DNA of 64,000 nucleotides from Alisma plantago-aquatica (Eukaryota > Streptophyta > Magnoliopsida > Alismatales > Alismataceae): assembly GCA_963693085.1 (NCBI GenBank), contig OY856409.1, forward strand, positions 299,440,558 to 299,504,557, in the 5' to 3' direction. The stretch's first letter is position 1. Each line of letters begins with the position of its first letter. The notes below the pieces were generated by a model. That model searched no databases, was not told the DNA's origin, and saw nothing but the letters and a program-made list of their open reading frames with translations. A program made the position numbers and the translations under genes. Below, in pieces: positions 12,380 through 23,235 of this stretch.

Positions 12380-14009
12380 TGACTCAGGTACTTAACTGGC
12401 AAGATCAGGGTTTTTAAAAGAGATGTATATATTCAACCACTCGGGGTTGTGACATCCAAAACATAGCCTAAATCCTTGATGTCCAAACAAAGCATAGTTG
12501 CCAGATTTCTCAAAATAAAAATATTAGTTGAACCAGAATCAAAAATAGCTTTTACATTTTGTCCCAGGACTTCAAGCATGCCTACATAGTTTCATACTAT
12601 ATCAGACTTCTATTACATGATCAAACTAAACTAAAAGGAAAACTCTATGGGTTATTACCCTCGATCAACCTATTAGCATTCGCATGGGCTTCTTCATTGT
12701 CGATGGTGAACACTTTGGCTTGTCTTATCACTCCAACATGTGGACCTCCAACTGGTACTCCACCTCCTACTAGGGGTATTGTTGCCACTGGTTGTGCTGC
12801 CATTGGACCTCTCAGATCAGGCAGAGGATAGTTGGTGATGAAGTGTCCCTCCTACTGGAAATGGTAGCACACCCTCTTCTCAAAGTTGTACTTCCCAGGA
12901 TGTGTCCGTCCACAGGTAAGACACTTCTGAAAGTGATTCTCTCCACGTGGCTTTCCTTTATGTCCATGCTTGCCCTTGGTGTGGTTGCGTCCTTGTCCTT
13001 TCTTGTAGTCATTCTTCTATCCTTGAGCTCCTTCAGTGAAAACCAACTATCCTTTGGGTGGGTTCTGAGTAGGCATCACTGTCCTTTCCATGCCTAAGGT
13101 AGTGTTGTAGGCTTCAAAGAGAGTTGCTGGTTTACTCACCATCACATGTGGTTTGATTGTGGGGTGAAGACGCTCTACAAAATGGTCCACCAACCTTTCC
13201 TAATCCATCATGTGCCCAAAATTCTCTAGGATGCAAAAGTTGCGGCCAAAGTCTGCAACGGATAGGTTACTCTGGGTCATGTTGGTGAACTCTCTTTCCT
13301 TCTCCTTCTTAGCTGAGGTGGGGATGAATTTGGCAGTAAAGATACTACTGAAGTTGGTCCATGCCATTGGCTCCTCACTTAGATCTGGTCCCATGATGTG
13401 GTTTTCCCACCAGATCTTGGCTACTCCTTCCAAGAGGTGAGCAGCAAAAAGAACCTTCTTGTTCAGTTGTACCTCTAGCATGTAGACACCATTCTCGACT
13501 ACCAGCAGCCAAGCATCCGCTTTGTTGACCACTTCAGTCTTATCCTCTCCCCATAATCTATCGATGTTTATCTTGACGAAGTCTAAAATGGTGACTCCGA
13601 GTCGGGGATGAACGAAAAGTGACTCACCATTTTCATCTTTGGTTATATCCCTGAGGGTCAGGGCACTAATGTCCATGGTTAGCCTCTTTTGTTGTTCCAT
13701 CCATAGGGCATCAGGGGTTTGAACCACCATTGCCAATCCTGGACTACCGGTCTAGTTCTTCTCAAACTTGACCTCATCTTTAGACATGTGTTCCTCTTCA
13801 TGTTCCATTTTAGGGTTGTCAAAGGGTACTAGTTTAGGATTGGGGCCTTCTTCTGAAGCTCCCTCAGGTCTCTTTCTCTTCTTTGAGGACCCATCACACT
13901 AGTCCCTCTTCCTCTTCTTGTAAGATCCCCTCCTCTTGCGGGGAGGCCAACCACCCCTAGCTGGGTTCTCGGTGGCCTCGGGGATAGCTACAGTCTTCAC
14001 ACGATCCAT
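12380..14009 (-). pseudogene. Tekay-like gag (copy A)
   Basis: Gag packages element RNA in cytoplasmic particles. The likely ATG is at 14007-14009, in a basic N-terminus (PPRKRRGSYKKRKR). An in-frame TAG lies near 13752. The capsid region is open at 13200-13736 (TPDALWMEQQKRLTMD, FMEAHLLEG-like, KIWWENHI, FSSIFTAKFIPTSAKKEKEREFTNM). Farther on, CLTCGRTHPGKYNFEKRVCYHFQ is a damaged CCHC knuckle: the expected Cys residues are Tyr or Phe, and a stop follows. The tail KVFTIDNEEAHANANRLIEG near 12680-12740 matches the gag-protease linker of Del/Tekay elements. Below about 12560 the frame is full of stops. Confidence 0.75.
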
Positions 14010-14457
14010 CTATGTAAGCATACAATCAAACTTTAGTTTATGTTTAAACTAATTATACTTATGCCGATGACATCTTGTTTACGTATCTTTTATTAATTTG
14101 ATGGAGGATTCCCTAATTCTTACCATACTTACCATGTACTCAAGAGGGTGGGGAAGAGAGAGGAAAACCCTAAATCCTAGTATCCATAATTGAATTAGGT
14201 TTGAGAAGGGACGAAATAGATGAGATAGTCTTAAAGGTATCTTATTTCGAGTCAGAACCTCAGACATTGGCCAGGCAGTCACACTACATTCGGGAGTCCT
14301 CATGGCCGACTAGCAGGGCGGAGGAAAATATTGCCAGCCCCCAGACTATGATCCTTTTCTAGACACCTCCATCTTTTGGAAAATCCTCTAATAACTCCCT
14401 CGGTTCTACATAATTTGTAAAATTTAATAATTGCTCAGGATTAAATGAGAAACCACG

Positions 14458-14469
14458 GCTCTGATACCA
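14458..14469 (-). other. Primer binding site of Tekay-like copy A (initiator Met tRNA type)
   Basis: The minus strand reads TGGTATCAGAGC, the standard plant complement to the 3' end of initiator tRNA-Met, starting two bases inside the LTR edge at 14472. It continues as CGTGGTTTC, also typical of these elements. Confidence 0.9.
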
Positions 14470-14471
14470 AA

Positions 14472-14747
14472 TGTAATGACCCTGCCTCCTGGTAACCCCC
14501 ACTTAAGGGAGACCAAAAGGTCAGAGATGTTATCCCAATATTTCAGGATCAGTGGTTTGTCATTTAGTCAATAATAATTATCAAATTCTACTATTACTAA
14601 ACTGGAAAGCTGGAATGAAACAAATATTTTTTCATACCTTGTAAAATTTTAGTTATAGACTTCTATCCATAGTAAAAGTCTAAGCTAACTAATCAACCTT
14701 GTACATGTTATTTGTATCTTCACAATATTCTAATTTACTGTTTGGAC
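14472..14747 (-). mobile_element. Truncated 5' LTR of Tekay-like copy A
   Basis: These 276 bp align with 3797-4080 at high identity (shared CTTAAGGGAGACCAAAAGG and the ACTGGAAAGCTGGAATGAAA stretch). Similarity ends at about 14747, after ATTTACTGTTTG. The following bases are gag of a second copy, so only the 3' end of this LTR is present. Confidence 0.85.
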
Positions 14748-15317
14748 TTTCTTGGTTGGCTTCACTTCCAGCATATGAAAATAATTCTCTACTACCGAAA
14801 TCTAGGCATCAACTTTGTTGACTACTTCTATCTTAACTTCTCCCAAAAACTTTCCAATGTTCAGCTTGACGAAGTCCAAAATGTTGGCTCTAAGGTCAGG
14901 GAGAACGAGTAGTGGCTCTCCATTTTCATCTCTGGCAATGCCCTTAAGGGTCAGGGCACTCATATCCTTGGTCAATTTCTCTAGTTGTTCCATCCACAGA
15001 GCATCAGGAGTGTGTACCACTACATGCCCAACTGTAGGTCATGGGCCATCAGCAGGGTTCTCTTTGGGCTTGACCTCATCTTCCAACATTGGTTCATATT
15101 TTTGATCATTCTCTGGGTTTAGGTTGTCGAAGGGAACATGTTTAGGTTCAAGGCGTTCCTCAAAGGTTCCTTCAGGTCTCTTCCTCTTCTTGGAAGACAC
15201 TTCCTCCATAGCCTTTTGCTTCTTCTCTAAGGACCTCCTCTTCTTGTGGGAGGGCCTACCCTCTGAAAGATCATGGGGAGTGTCAACGGAAATGGTGATT
15301 CTCTTGTAACAGGACAT
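14748..15317 (-). pseudogene. N-terminal gag fragment of Tekay-like copy B
   Basis: One frame runs from an ATG at 15317 to the junction at about 14748, with TGA/TAG-type interruptions at 15039 and 14802. It encodes a basic stretch (KKRRSLEKKQK, SSKKRKRPEGTFEE), then TPDALWMEQLEKLTKDMSAL and ARDENGEPLLVLPDLRANIL, colinear with copy A gag at 13480-13736 and upstream. At 14802 a stop replaces the Trp found in copy A (ADAW). The reading continues as VVEN..MLEV and KK before it breaks off into LTR sequence. It is a 5' gag remnant with no downstream half. Confidence 0.75.
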
Positions 15318-15789
15318 GATAATTCACATAACCATGTAATTAAACTCAGTTTAAGTTTTTAGAGTATCAAAGCATCATAAATCATGTCCATGATATTTTG
15401 ATTACATACCTTTTATTATTTGTCAAAGGATGCCTTAACCCCTATTTCTCATAACCCTTGTACTTAGAGAGGGATACCGAGAGTAGTTATAGGTACCTAG
15501 GGTTTTGTGAGTGAAGGGGGTAAAGAGATGATGAAAAATATCAAAAATCCTAGAGATATGTTATTTTGAGTAAAGTCCTCAAAATTTGGACATGTAGGAA
15601 GTACGGGTCCAGGAGTCCTCATAAGTCGACTAGCGTTGCAGAGGAAAATGTTTCTAGTCGTCGAATAATGGTCCTTTCTAGACACCATCATCTTTGGAAA
15701 ACACTCTAATAATTCCCTTTGGGCTCTATAGAATTCTTAAAATTCAACAATTATTAAAGGTTAAATGGTAAACCAGCAATGATACCAAA
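15318..15789 (-). other. Leader of Tekay-like copy B with a decayed primer site
   Basis: This is the untranslated stretch between gag and LTR. It parallels the copy A leader (14010-14457): both hold a TCGACTAGC/CCGACTAGC box and GAGGAAAAT. At 15779-15787 AATGATACCA is left of the primer site that reads GCTCTGATACCA in copy A. Confidence 0.6.
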
Positions 15790-17504
15790 TGTAACGACCC
15801 CCTCTCCTTGTTATCCCCTATTCAGGCGGACTGAGAGAGCAAGGGCATTATCAATCATACATGACCGCAGGTTTAGAAAATAACTAGAAATAATTAACAA
15901 ATTTCACTATATAGGAGTGAATTTTGTACAAGATTACCTTTCCTCAAAGGAATTACATAATGTGGTTTTCTAAGTTTTCAACATGAAATAAAAACTAACT
16001 ACATCCTCTATAGATTACATTACTTTCTTGTTGATTTGGTGTCATCTTCATGAGAGTCCACTTTCCATTAAACTTGTAGCAATAATATCATATTATCCTA
16101 AAATGCCGACAAACAAGATAGTCGTTCGGTATAGCAAGTTATATAGGTATGTGGGGGAATCAAAATGTTCATAGCTATTTGTAACAACATAATCAAGCAA
16201 TTATTGTTATAGAAACAAAATTTATCATTTTCTTCATAACTTCTGAACTATTTTTACTCAACCTCTGGTATACCCTCCCTTAGGGTTTTGTCCCTATAGA
16301 GGACTTTAGGTTACCTCTCAATCTAGAGCTAGGTACCTTATTGGCCACCTCTCAATCTGGAGCTAGGTGTCATGTAAGCATGACCTCTTATGACCTTGCC
16401 AATGTGGGGCCTAGTCTGACCTTCTCAATCTAGGGCCTAGTCTTTAGTCATCACCATGACTTTACATTTCTTCCCATTCTCAATTTCTAGAGTTGGTATG
16501 TGGGTTTAAGAAAGTTATAAGCATAATATTGTGATAGTCATAGTGACTTTATAGATTGTAGGAAATAAATATCATCCAAGCATTTCATTTCAAGAAATTT
16601 GGAAAAACCTCAGAAAACACTGGGAAACAAAAGTGGTTAGTCATAGGCATAACCACATACCTTGATCAGGTGCATTGGATATCCAAGCAAGAGAAATCAA
16701 ACAAGCAACCAAGCAAATTATCTTGAAATTTAAGCAATACACTCATGTATTATTATTTTACCCAAATCATCATTAAGACCGAGTTGGGTCTCAAGTTAGG
16801 GTTTCAAGGTCAACTTTAGGGTTTTAGTAAGGTTTTGGCTTTCCAAACCCTAATTACCATTTTTCATGCCCTTTAGGTTTACAAACCCTAATTTAACATT
16901 AATTACACCCTTAATCTTCAAGTAAACCCTAATTATCCAAAACATGGGTTGTTAAGTTCACATAACTTTTAAGTTGTTATTTTTATTCAAAAATGATTAG
17001 TATTTTAGCATAAATATCAATTGGACACATTAGAATCGTCAAATCTTGGAACATAGGGTTCTAGTTCATTTAATACATCAAAGATGCTAACTTTAGGCAC
17101 TTTTCAAACTCGAAGTAGATTTAGGTCTTGATTATATTTGTATTGGATTGCTTGTATTTTTCTCAGAAAAAAAATCATATACTAATTTCCTCAAACTGAG
17201 TATCCTACTAATTTCTAGAATTTTTGCAAAACAATTCATTTTATACCAATAGGGTCATGTCACCTAGGTAGAGATCCATGGGCCCTGCCCTGCCAACTTG
17301 ACTGGGCCAGCCAATCAGTTCACACCAACTGAAACTTTGGCCCATGTGGCGATACGCTCAATCCAAATGAAAAAAGGTGAAAGGGCGATAATATCCTTAC
17401 CTCTATAACATGTATGAGAGTGCAGCGTCGTCCTTTCCTCACTTGCCTTCTTCAACCTCGATCCCAACTCTCTTGCGAGTAGGTTGGTCAACCAATGAGT
17501 TGAT
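15790..17504 (-). mobile_element. 5' LTR of Tekay-like copy B, first part
   Basis: It begins TGTAACGACCCCC next to the primer-site remnant. It can be followed along the LTR at 3797 through shared landmarks (AATGCCGACAAACAA at about 16102; CCTCCCTTAGGGTTTTGTCCC near 16270; TGACTTTATAG near 16543). It is diverged from the copy A LTR, so the two copies are not one ordinary element. It is cut at 17504 by another LTR and resumes at 29804. Confidence 0.75.
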
Positions 17505-17961
17505 TGTACGACCCCTGACCTGATTTTTGGGGTAACCTTGTTTGCTTTGGCTTAATAATGTGCTCAGAACCTAACACTAATCTCTTAACATGTTATTAGG
17601 GCTTTTAGAGAGCTCAAGTTTCAAGTTTGAGCTTGTTTGGATTAAGTTTGTGCTTTTTGTGCTAGTATTGGTGAAAATTCCAATTTACCCAATGTAGGGG
17701 TTTGATGTGAAATATGCCACCTCTAGAGTGTTCCCTCTCATTCTTGACATCATCTAGAGGACAGAGAAAGAGGAGGGTGCCTTGTTTAGAGCCTTGGTTG
17801 AGGAGTATCGCCCTGGGTGGTTATTAGGGTTGATGTGAGTGTTAAGTGCCTTGACTATGTGTGTTGGTTGTGTTGTCTCAACCTTGGGTCACAATCAAGG
17901 TTGGTTTTATAGGGTGATACAGTCGAGAAACCTCCTCCAAGTGGTTGAGTCATGACCTACG
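17505..17961 (+). mobile_element. Second gypsy-type LTR, 5' part (split by the Sirevirus)
   Basis: The start TGTACGACCCCTGACC and the segment AACACTAATCTCTTAACATG correspond to the minus-strand start of the LTR at 49676-52977 (TGTAAGGCCCCTAAAC, AACACTAATCTAACC). It is interrupted at the Sirevirus target CTACG (17957-17961) and resumes at 26424. A 7-bp inverted repeat AACCTTG...CAAGGTT lies at about 17879-17901. Confidence 0.65.
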
Positions 17962-19383
17962 TGAAAAACACTAGAGGGGGGGTGAATAGAGTTTTAAAAT
18001 AATTTTAACAATTTATTGAACTCAAACAACCACAATTGAAAATTGGAAGAAGGAGACAGGTGTTTAGAGTGGTTCCAACTTTAGCAACTACTAAAGTTGT
18101 CAGTCCACTACCCGGTTGCTTACCCAACCGGGATTTTGAAAGTATTTATTTTATTACCTTCTCAAGGATTTATACAAAATACAATACTTTCCTTTACACC
18201 CTTTGAACAGCCTTCACTTGAAGTAGGTGCACCAACTTTGAGGTAGCCTTCTTGAAGTAACTCCAAGCCCCCCCTTGAAGTAGCCTTCCTCTCTAGAAGT
18301 AACCTCCCATTGCACCAGCCTTCTGAAGTAGCTCAAAGTCACCTTCTTCACCAAGAAGATCTCCACCCTCTCAAATCAGCAGCCTCCAACATAGGAGTAG
18401 CAACGAGAGTACAAACGGTAATAGAGAACAAGAAAGGAAAAAGGAAATTACAACTTATCCTTTGTAGCCCAAGGCTTGATTTGCCTAGATCAAGCGTATA
18501 GATCTCCTAACCAAGTATATGGACTTGTTATTGCAGTGGGTAGGAGATACTAGCCTATAGGACACAAATTTTGAGCTAAGGAAGGAATTTGCCAATTGTC
18601 ACAATGCTCAAATTGCTCACAAACAGATTGCTCAAAGTATGCTCAAGGATTTCTCAAGTGTAGCAAGTGTCTTTGAGTGTCCTATGGCTTGTCCTATTTA
18701 TAGGAATGGCCTAAGGATGCTTAAGGACGTTCTAGACAACTTCTAGGGGTTTCTAAGTGCTTAACTAGCCGTTAGGTACAAGTTTGTTGTTTTAACAACG
18801 GCTAATTAATTAATTCTGCAGTTGCTGTCAGAGACCATCTCGGTCGAGGAATGGTCGACCGAGACACCTACTCGGTCGAACTTTTGTCGACCGACAGGCT
18901 CTCTGGAACAAGTGTTTTACAACGTTTATCTCCAACTGCCAACTACCTTGTCAGTTGTGTCTAACAGCTACTTTGGATCTTTCTCGGTCGAGAAGATTGT
19001 CGACCGAGAGTGTCTCGGTCGAGGAGTTTGTCGACCGAGATTGATCCTGTTTCAATGTTTCAATTTAGGCACTAATTATATGTATGAGTGTGCATATGTG
19101 ATCCTATTTGAAGGGGATGACTTATCTAAATGTGGTGTTTAGCTAGGGAAGATCTAACGCTTGATTTACATGTAATCTAAGTACTTGTACATTATATATT
19201 TGTACAAGTTTTTACAAAGCTATTACATTGCATGAAAATATAAACATGTAAGCATATGGATTTCCCTAGTTGCTTTGTCATCCACCTTAATCCTGCACAC
19301 TCAAGTAGCTCGTTAGATCAATAAGAATGAAATGTTTGTCATAATCAAAACAAAGGGATTTATAGATGTCCATTTAGCCAACA
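17962..19383 (-). repeat. Sirevirus 3' LTR
   Basis: It runs TGAAAAACAC...AGCCAACA. The minus-strand TATA (CTATAAATAG) is at 18694-18703. Four hairpins (18838-19040) lie about 135-350 bp upstream of it. The ORFs on the plus strand here (18310, 18822) are antisense shadows repeated in both LTRs. Confidence 0.95.
18838..19040. repeat. Four hairpins CTCGGTCGA-loop-TCGACCGAG in the Sirevirus 3' LTR
   Basis: Arms of 9-10 nt with loops of about 7-8 nt lie at 18838-18864, 18871-18895, 18983-19008 and 19013-19040. Units 1, 3 and 4 have perfect arms; unit 2 ends CGAC instead of CGAG. They occupy the U3 region upstream of the LTR TATA, where Sireviruses are known to carry palindromes, although the published motif (CCGGAC-type) differs. 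Confidence 0.9.
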
Positions 19384-19701
19384 ATCTCCCCCTTTTTGAA
19401 GATGACAAACATTTCCAAAATATAAATAAAGGAAATATAAAACATATGAGTTTCATACCTGAAGATTTCCTTTTGTAGCTTTTCCTCTTGTTTATAAAAT
19501 GTGTGCTTATTATTCCCCGTGAATTATGGAACATGAAATCCACTTCACTAGGGAATATAGCAACTTTCAATGTAAAGCCAAGAGTTTATTTATGAAATTC
19601 ATTGATTGAGTTTTTCATAATTACTAAGTTTTAGTTTTATATTTATTTCTCCCCCTTTGTCATTTCAAAAAGATATCCGTTAAGAATAAAAACTCCCCCT
19701 T
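19384..19701 (-). other. Sirevirus polypurine tracts (three copies)
   Basis: On the minus strand AAAAAGGGGGAGAT (19384-19398) abuts the 3' LTR. Similar AAAGGGGGAGA and AAGGGGGAGT tracts occur at 19648-19660 and 19691-19701. Multiple tracts are a known Sirevirus trait. The rest of the stretch up to the pol stop at 19754 has no ORF. Confidence 0.8.
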
Positions 19702-19753
19702 AATTAGATGTCCCATCAAATCTAATGAAAAAGATGTCCATTAAAAGTTTTTG

Positions 19754-22700
19754 TTAAGAAGCACAGATATCAAAGAAAACATCTTCCAAAGGAGTGATAA
19801 GCAGTTGCTTCCTAATTTTGTTAAATTGATCTAGTGGAAGCGGTTTTGTAAAAATATCAGCCAATTGATCTTCCGTATCAACATGATGAAGGGAAACATG
19901 ATTCTTGGAGATATGATCCCTTAAAAGGTGATGATGGATTTCAATATGTTTAGCTCGGCTGTGTAAAATAGGATTGTGTGCTAAGTTTATAGCGCTCGTG
20001 TTGTCACAAAAAATAGGCGTAGATGAAAGAGTAAAACCATAATCGTTTAATACTTGTTGCATATAAAGCACTTGATCACAACAAGACCCGGCTGCCATAT
20101 ATTCAGCTTCAGTTGTAGATAGGGCAACCGTATTTTGTTTCTTGCTAAACTAAGATACTAAAGCTCTCCCTAACAAGAAACATCCACCACTAGTACTCTT
20201 ATGATCAAGTCGACAACCATCATAATCCGCATCAGTATAAGCTTTAAAATCCAAGGATTGTCCTTTTGGATACCATAAACCAAAACAAGTAGTGCCGGCT
20301 AGGTAACGAAGAATTCGTTTAACTGCTAGAAAATGAGAGTTCATAGGTTGTGATTGAAATCGAGCATAAAGACCAACGGAAAACATGATGTCCGGTCTAG
20401 AAGCAGTTAAGTAAAGCAAACTACCAATCATGGCTCTATATAAGGAATCATCAATAGGTTCCCCATTTTCATCCTTATCAATTTTAATAGAAGTAGCCAT
20501 AGGAGTAGTAGCATGTTTGCATTGATCCATCCCGAAACGTTTTAAGAGTTCTTTAGTATATTTTTCTTGGCTTATGAATATTCCGGCAGGTGTTTGCTTA
20601 ATTTGAAAACCAAGAAAGAAAGTTAGTTCACCCATGAGGCTCATTTCAAATTCTTTTTGCATAATGTCACTGAATTGTGTGCACAATGAATCATTAGAAG
20701 CTCCAAAAATAATGTCATCAACATATATTTGCACAACTAGGAAATCAGATGTATATGTTTTGAAAAATAAAGTAGAATATGAATTTCCAATAGAAATATT
20801 ATTATCAAAGAGATATGTCTTGAGCCTTTCATACCAATTCCTAGGTGCTTGTTTTAAACCATAAAGTGCTTTCTTAAGTTTATAAACATAGTCACCTTTT
20901 TCCGGTATTTCAAAACCAGGTGGTTGGGCAACACATACTTCTTCTTGTATAATGCCATTTAGAAATGCACTTTTTACATCCATTTGGTAGAGTTTGATGT
21001 TTTTATGTGCAGCAATAGCTAGTAACATTCTAATAGCTTCAAGTCTAGCTACCGGTGCATATGTTTCATCAAAATCTATTCCTTCTTGTTGATTATATCC
21101 TTGTGCTACTAACCGAGCTTTATTCCTTATTACTTCTCCTGCCTCATTTAGCTTATTCCTAAACACCCATTTAGTTCCTATGATGGTTTTATCTTGTGGT
21201 TTAGGAACTAAATCCCATACATCATTTTTAGTGAATTGATTGAATTCTTCTTGCATGGCTATTATCCAATAATCATCTTTAAGAGCTTCAGATATCTTTT
21301 TAGGTTCAATGATAGAAACAAAAGCCATGTTTGCAACATCTTTGAAGGAAGACCGAGTTTTGACTTTATCATTAGGATTTCCAATAATAAGTTCTTGAGG
21401 ATGATCCTTAATAAGCCTAGGTGTAGGTTGTGGTTCAGCTTGGTGATTATTTGTAGTAACTTTCTCACTATCATTTGGTATGTTTAAATTTTCGAATTGA
21501 TTAGTGAGATCTATGATTTCTAGATTTTCAGATTTGGTTTCTTCATGAAAAGAAACATGAATAGATTCCTCAACTTTTCTAGAGATAGTGTTATATACTC
21601 TAAAAGCTTTTCTAGAAGTGGAATATCCCAAAAAGAATGCTTTGTGTGATTTAGAGTCAAATTTATCTCTATCATCTTTGGTATTTAAAATATAGCATGT
21701 GGAGCCAAAAGTACGAAAATAGTCAATTCTAGGTTTCTTAGAATGTATTATTTCATATGGAGTTTTCTTTAAATGAGAGTGAACAGTTACTCTATTTAAC
21801 ACATAGCATGCAGTGTTTACAGCTTCAGCCCAAAAGGTTTTGGGTGTGTTGTGTTCGAGCATCATAGTTCTAGCCATTTCTTGTAGTGATCGATTTTTCC
21901 TTTCAACTATACCATTTTGTTGTGGGGTGCGTGGAGCAGAAAAATTATGAGTGTACCCTTGAGATGTACAAAATTCATCAAATGTATGATTTTCAAATTC
22001 TCCACCATGATCACTTCTAATGGTACATATTTTGCTTTGTAATAGATTTTCAATCTTGGAACAAAATTGTATAAAAACATGAATAGTATCATCTTTAGTT
22101 GCAATAAAGTGTACCCATGTGTATTTACTATAATCATCAACAATAACAAAACAGTATTTTTTACCACCAATAGATTGTGTCCTCATGGGTCCAAATAAAT
22201 CCATATGAATTAATTCTAAGGACCTACTGGTGCTAAGTACATGTTTTGGTTTAAAAGAGGTTTTGGTTTGCTTTCCCATTGTGCATGGTTCACAGTTTTC
22301 AACTTGATCAAAAGATAAAGTAGGCAATCCACGAACAAGATCATATTTCACCAACTTTTTAATAACATGTGAACTAGCATGTCCTAGCTTTTTATGCCAT
22401 AGTTGTAAGGTATTTTCATTTGCAAGCAAGCATTTTCCCACTACTGATTTCATAGAGTTAGGTTTAAGGATATAAAGATTTACAACTCTATTTCCTTCAT
22501 AAACAACATTTGTAGTGTTTTCTATCAATAACTTGCAGCAAGTTTTGTTAAATAACACATCATAACCACTATCACATAATTGACTAACACTTATCAAATT
22601 ATGGTGCAAACCATCAACGAGTAGAACATTCTTTATTTCGAGGTTTGTACCAACATTACCTATTCCAACGATTTTGCCCTTACCATTGTCTCCAAAGGTG

Positions 22701-22846
22701 ACCGTTCCACTTTTCTTTTCTTCAAAGGTTTGAAATGCATCCTTGTTCCCGGTCATATTTTTGGAACATCCACTGTCAACCACCCATTCCTGCATTAAAA
22801 TGTAGATTTTGGTACCCATGTGATGGTCCGATATGGTTAGAATCAT
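19754..22846 (-). pseudogene. pol: Sirevirus pol: protease, integrase, RT, RNase H
   Basis: Residues 24-26 of the open frame are the protease DSG ([13 protein letters not shown]). The pre-integrase HHCC ([16 protein letters not shown]) follows, then the integrase DDE residues ([28 protein letters not shown]). RT shows [21 protein letters not shown] and the catalytic YVDD at residues 708-711. RNase H begins AYTDADYDG. After LGRALVS a TAG at 20150-20152 replaces the Trp normal in LVSWFSKK. Translation in the same frame continues FSKKQNTVALSTTEAEYMAAG to a normal end at 19754 (THADIFTKPL-type motif DIFTKPLPL). This one G-to-A change would remove the last about 130 residues of RNase H. The start is uncertain: the first Met is at 22846, in a different frame from gag. 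Confidence 0.93.
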
Positions 22847-22887
22847 TTAAGTACATACTTGTATAAAAGTTCTGAATCAGAAATCCA

Positions 22888-23101
22888 GTCGGTCGACAAT
22901 TGTTCAACCGACATCTGTCTCGGTCGACTAATTGTTGATCGAGAAGATTACTGTATTACAAATAAAGAAACACAAAAATTTAACTCGGTTGACCAATTTT
23001 CGACCGAAATAATTGCTGTAGATTTTGATTTGTTACAGACATCCGGTCGGTCGACAATACTTCGATCGATTAATGGTTCGGTCGACAATACTTCGACCGA
23101 C
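22888..23101. repeat. Five-hairpin array between Sirevirus gag and pol
   Basis: Five units of the type (C/G)TCGGTCGA-N7-9-TCGACCGA lie at about 22888-22912, 22919-22943, 22984-23008, 23046-23071 and 23075-23101. They share the arm sequence of the LTR hairpins but have different loops (ACAATACT-like in the last two). The array occupies about 390 bp between the pol start (22846) and gag stop (23236), where Sireviruses usually run almost directly from gag into protease. Confidence 0.85.
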
Positions 23102-23235
23102 TAAGTTTCTGTTTCAATATAACAGTGTAGAAAATTAACAATATGCATGAAATCTTTTGTTCAGTTGAGATAAGACAATATAAATAGCAAGATGGAGCGT
23201 TTGGCCATATCTCAACTAAATTCCATTTGACTCTA

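Noticed and set aside
19384..19753. Envelope-like third ORF of a Sirevirus
   Set aside because: Only about 370 bp separate pol and the 3' LTR, filled with polypurine tracts and no ORF.
22888..23101. CRISPR-like reading of the hairpin array
   Set aside because: Units vary in length and spacing, there are no unique spacers of constant size, no cas genes, and the context is a plant retrotransposon.
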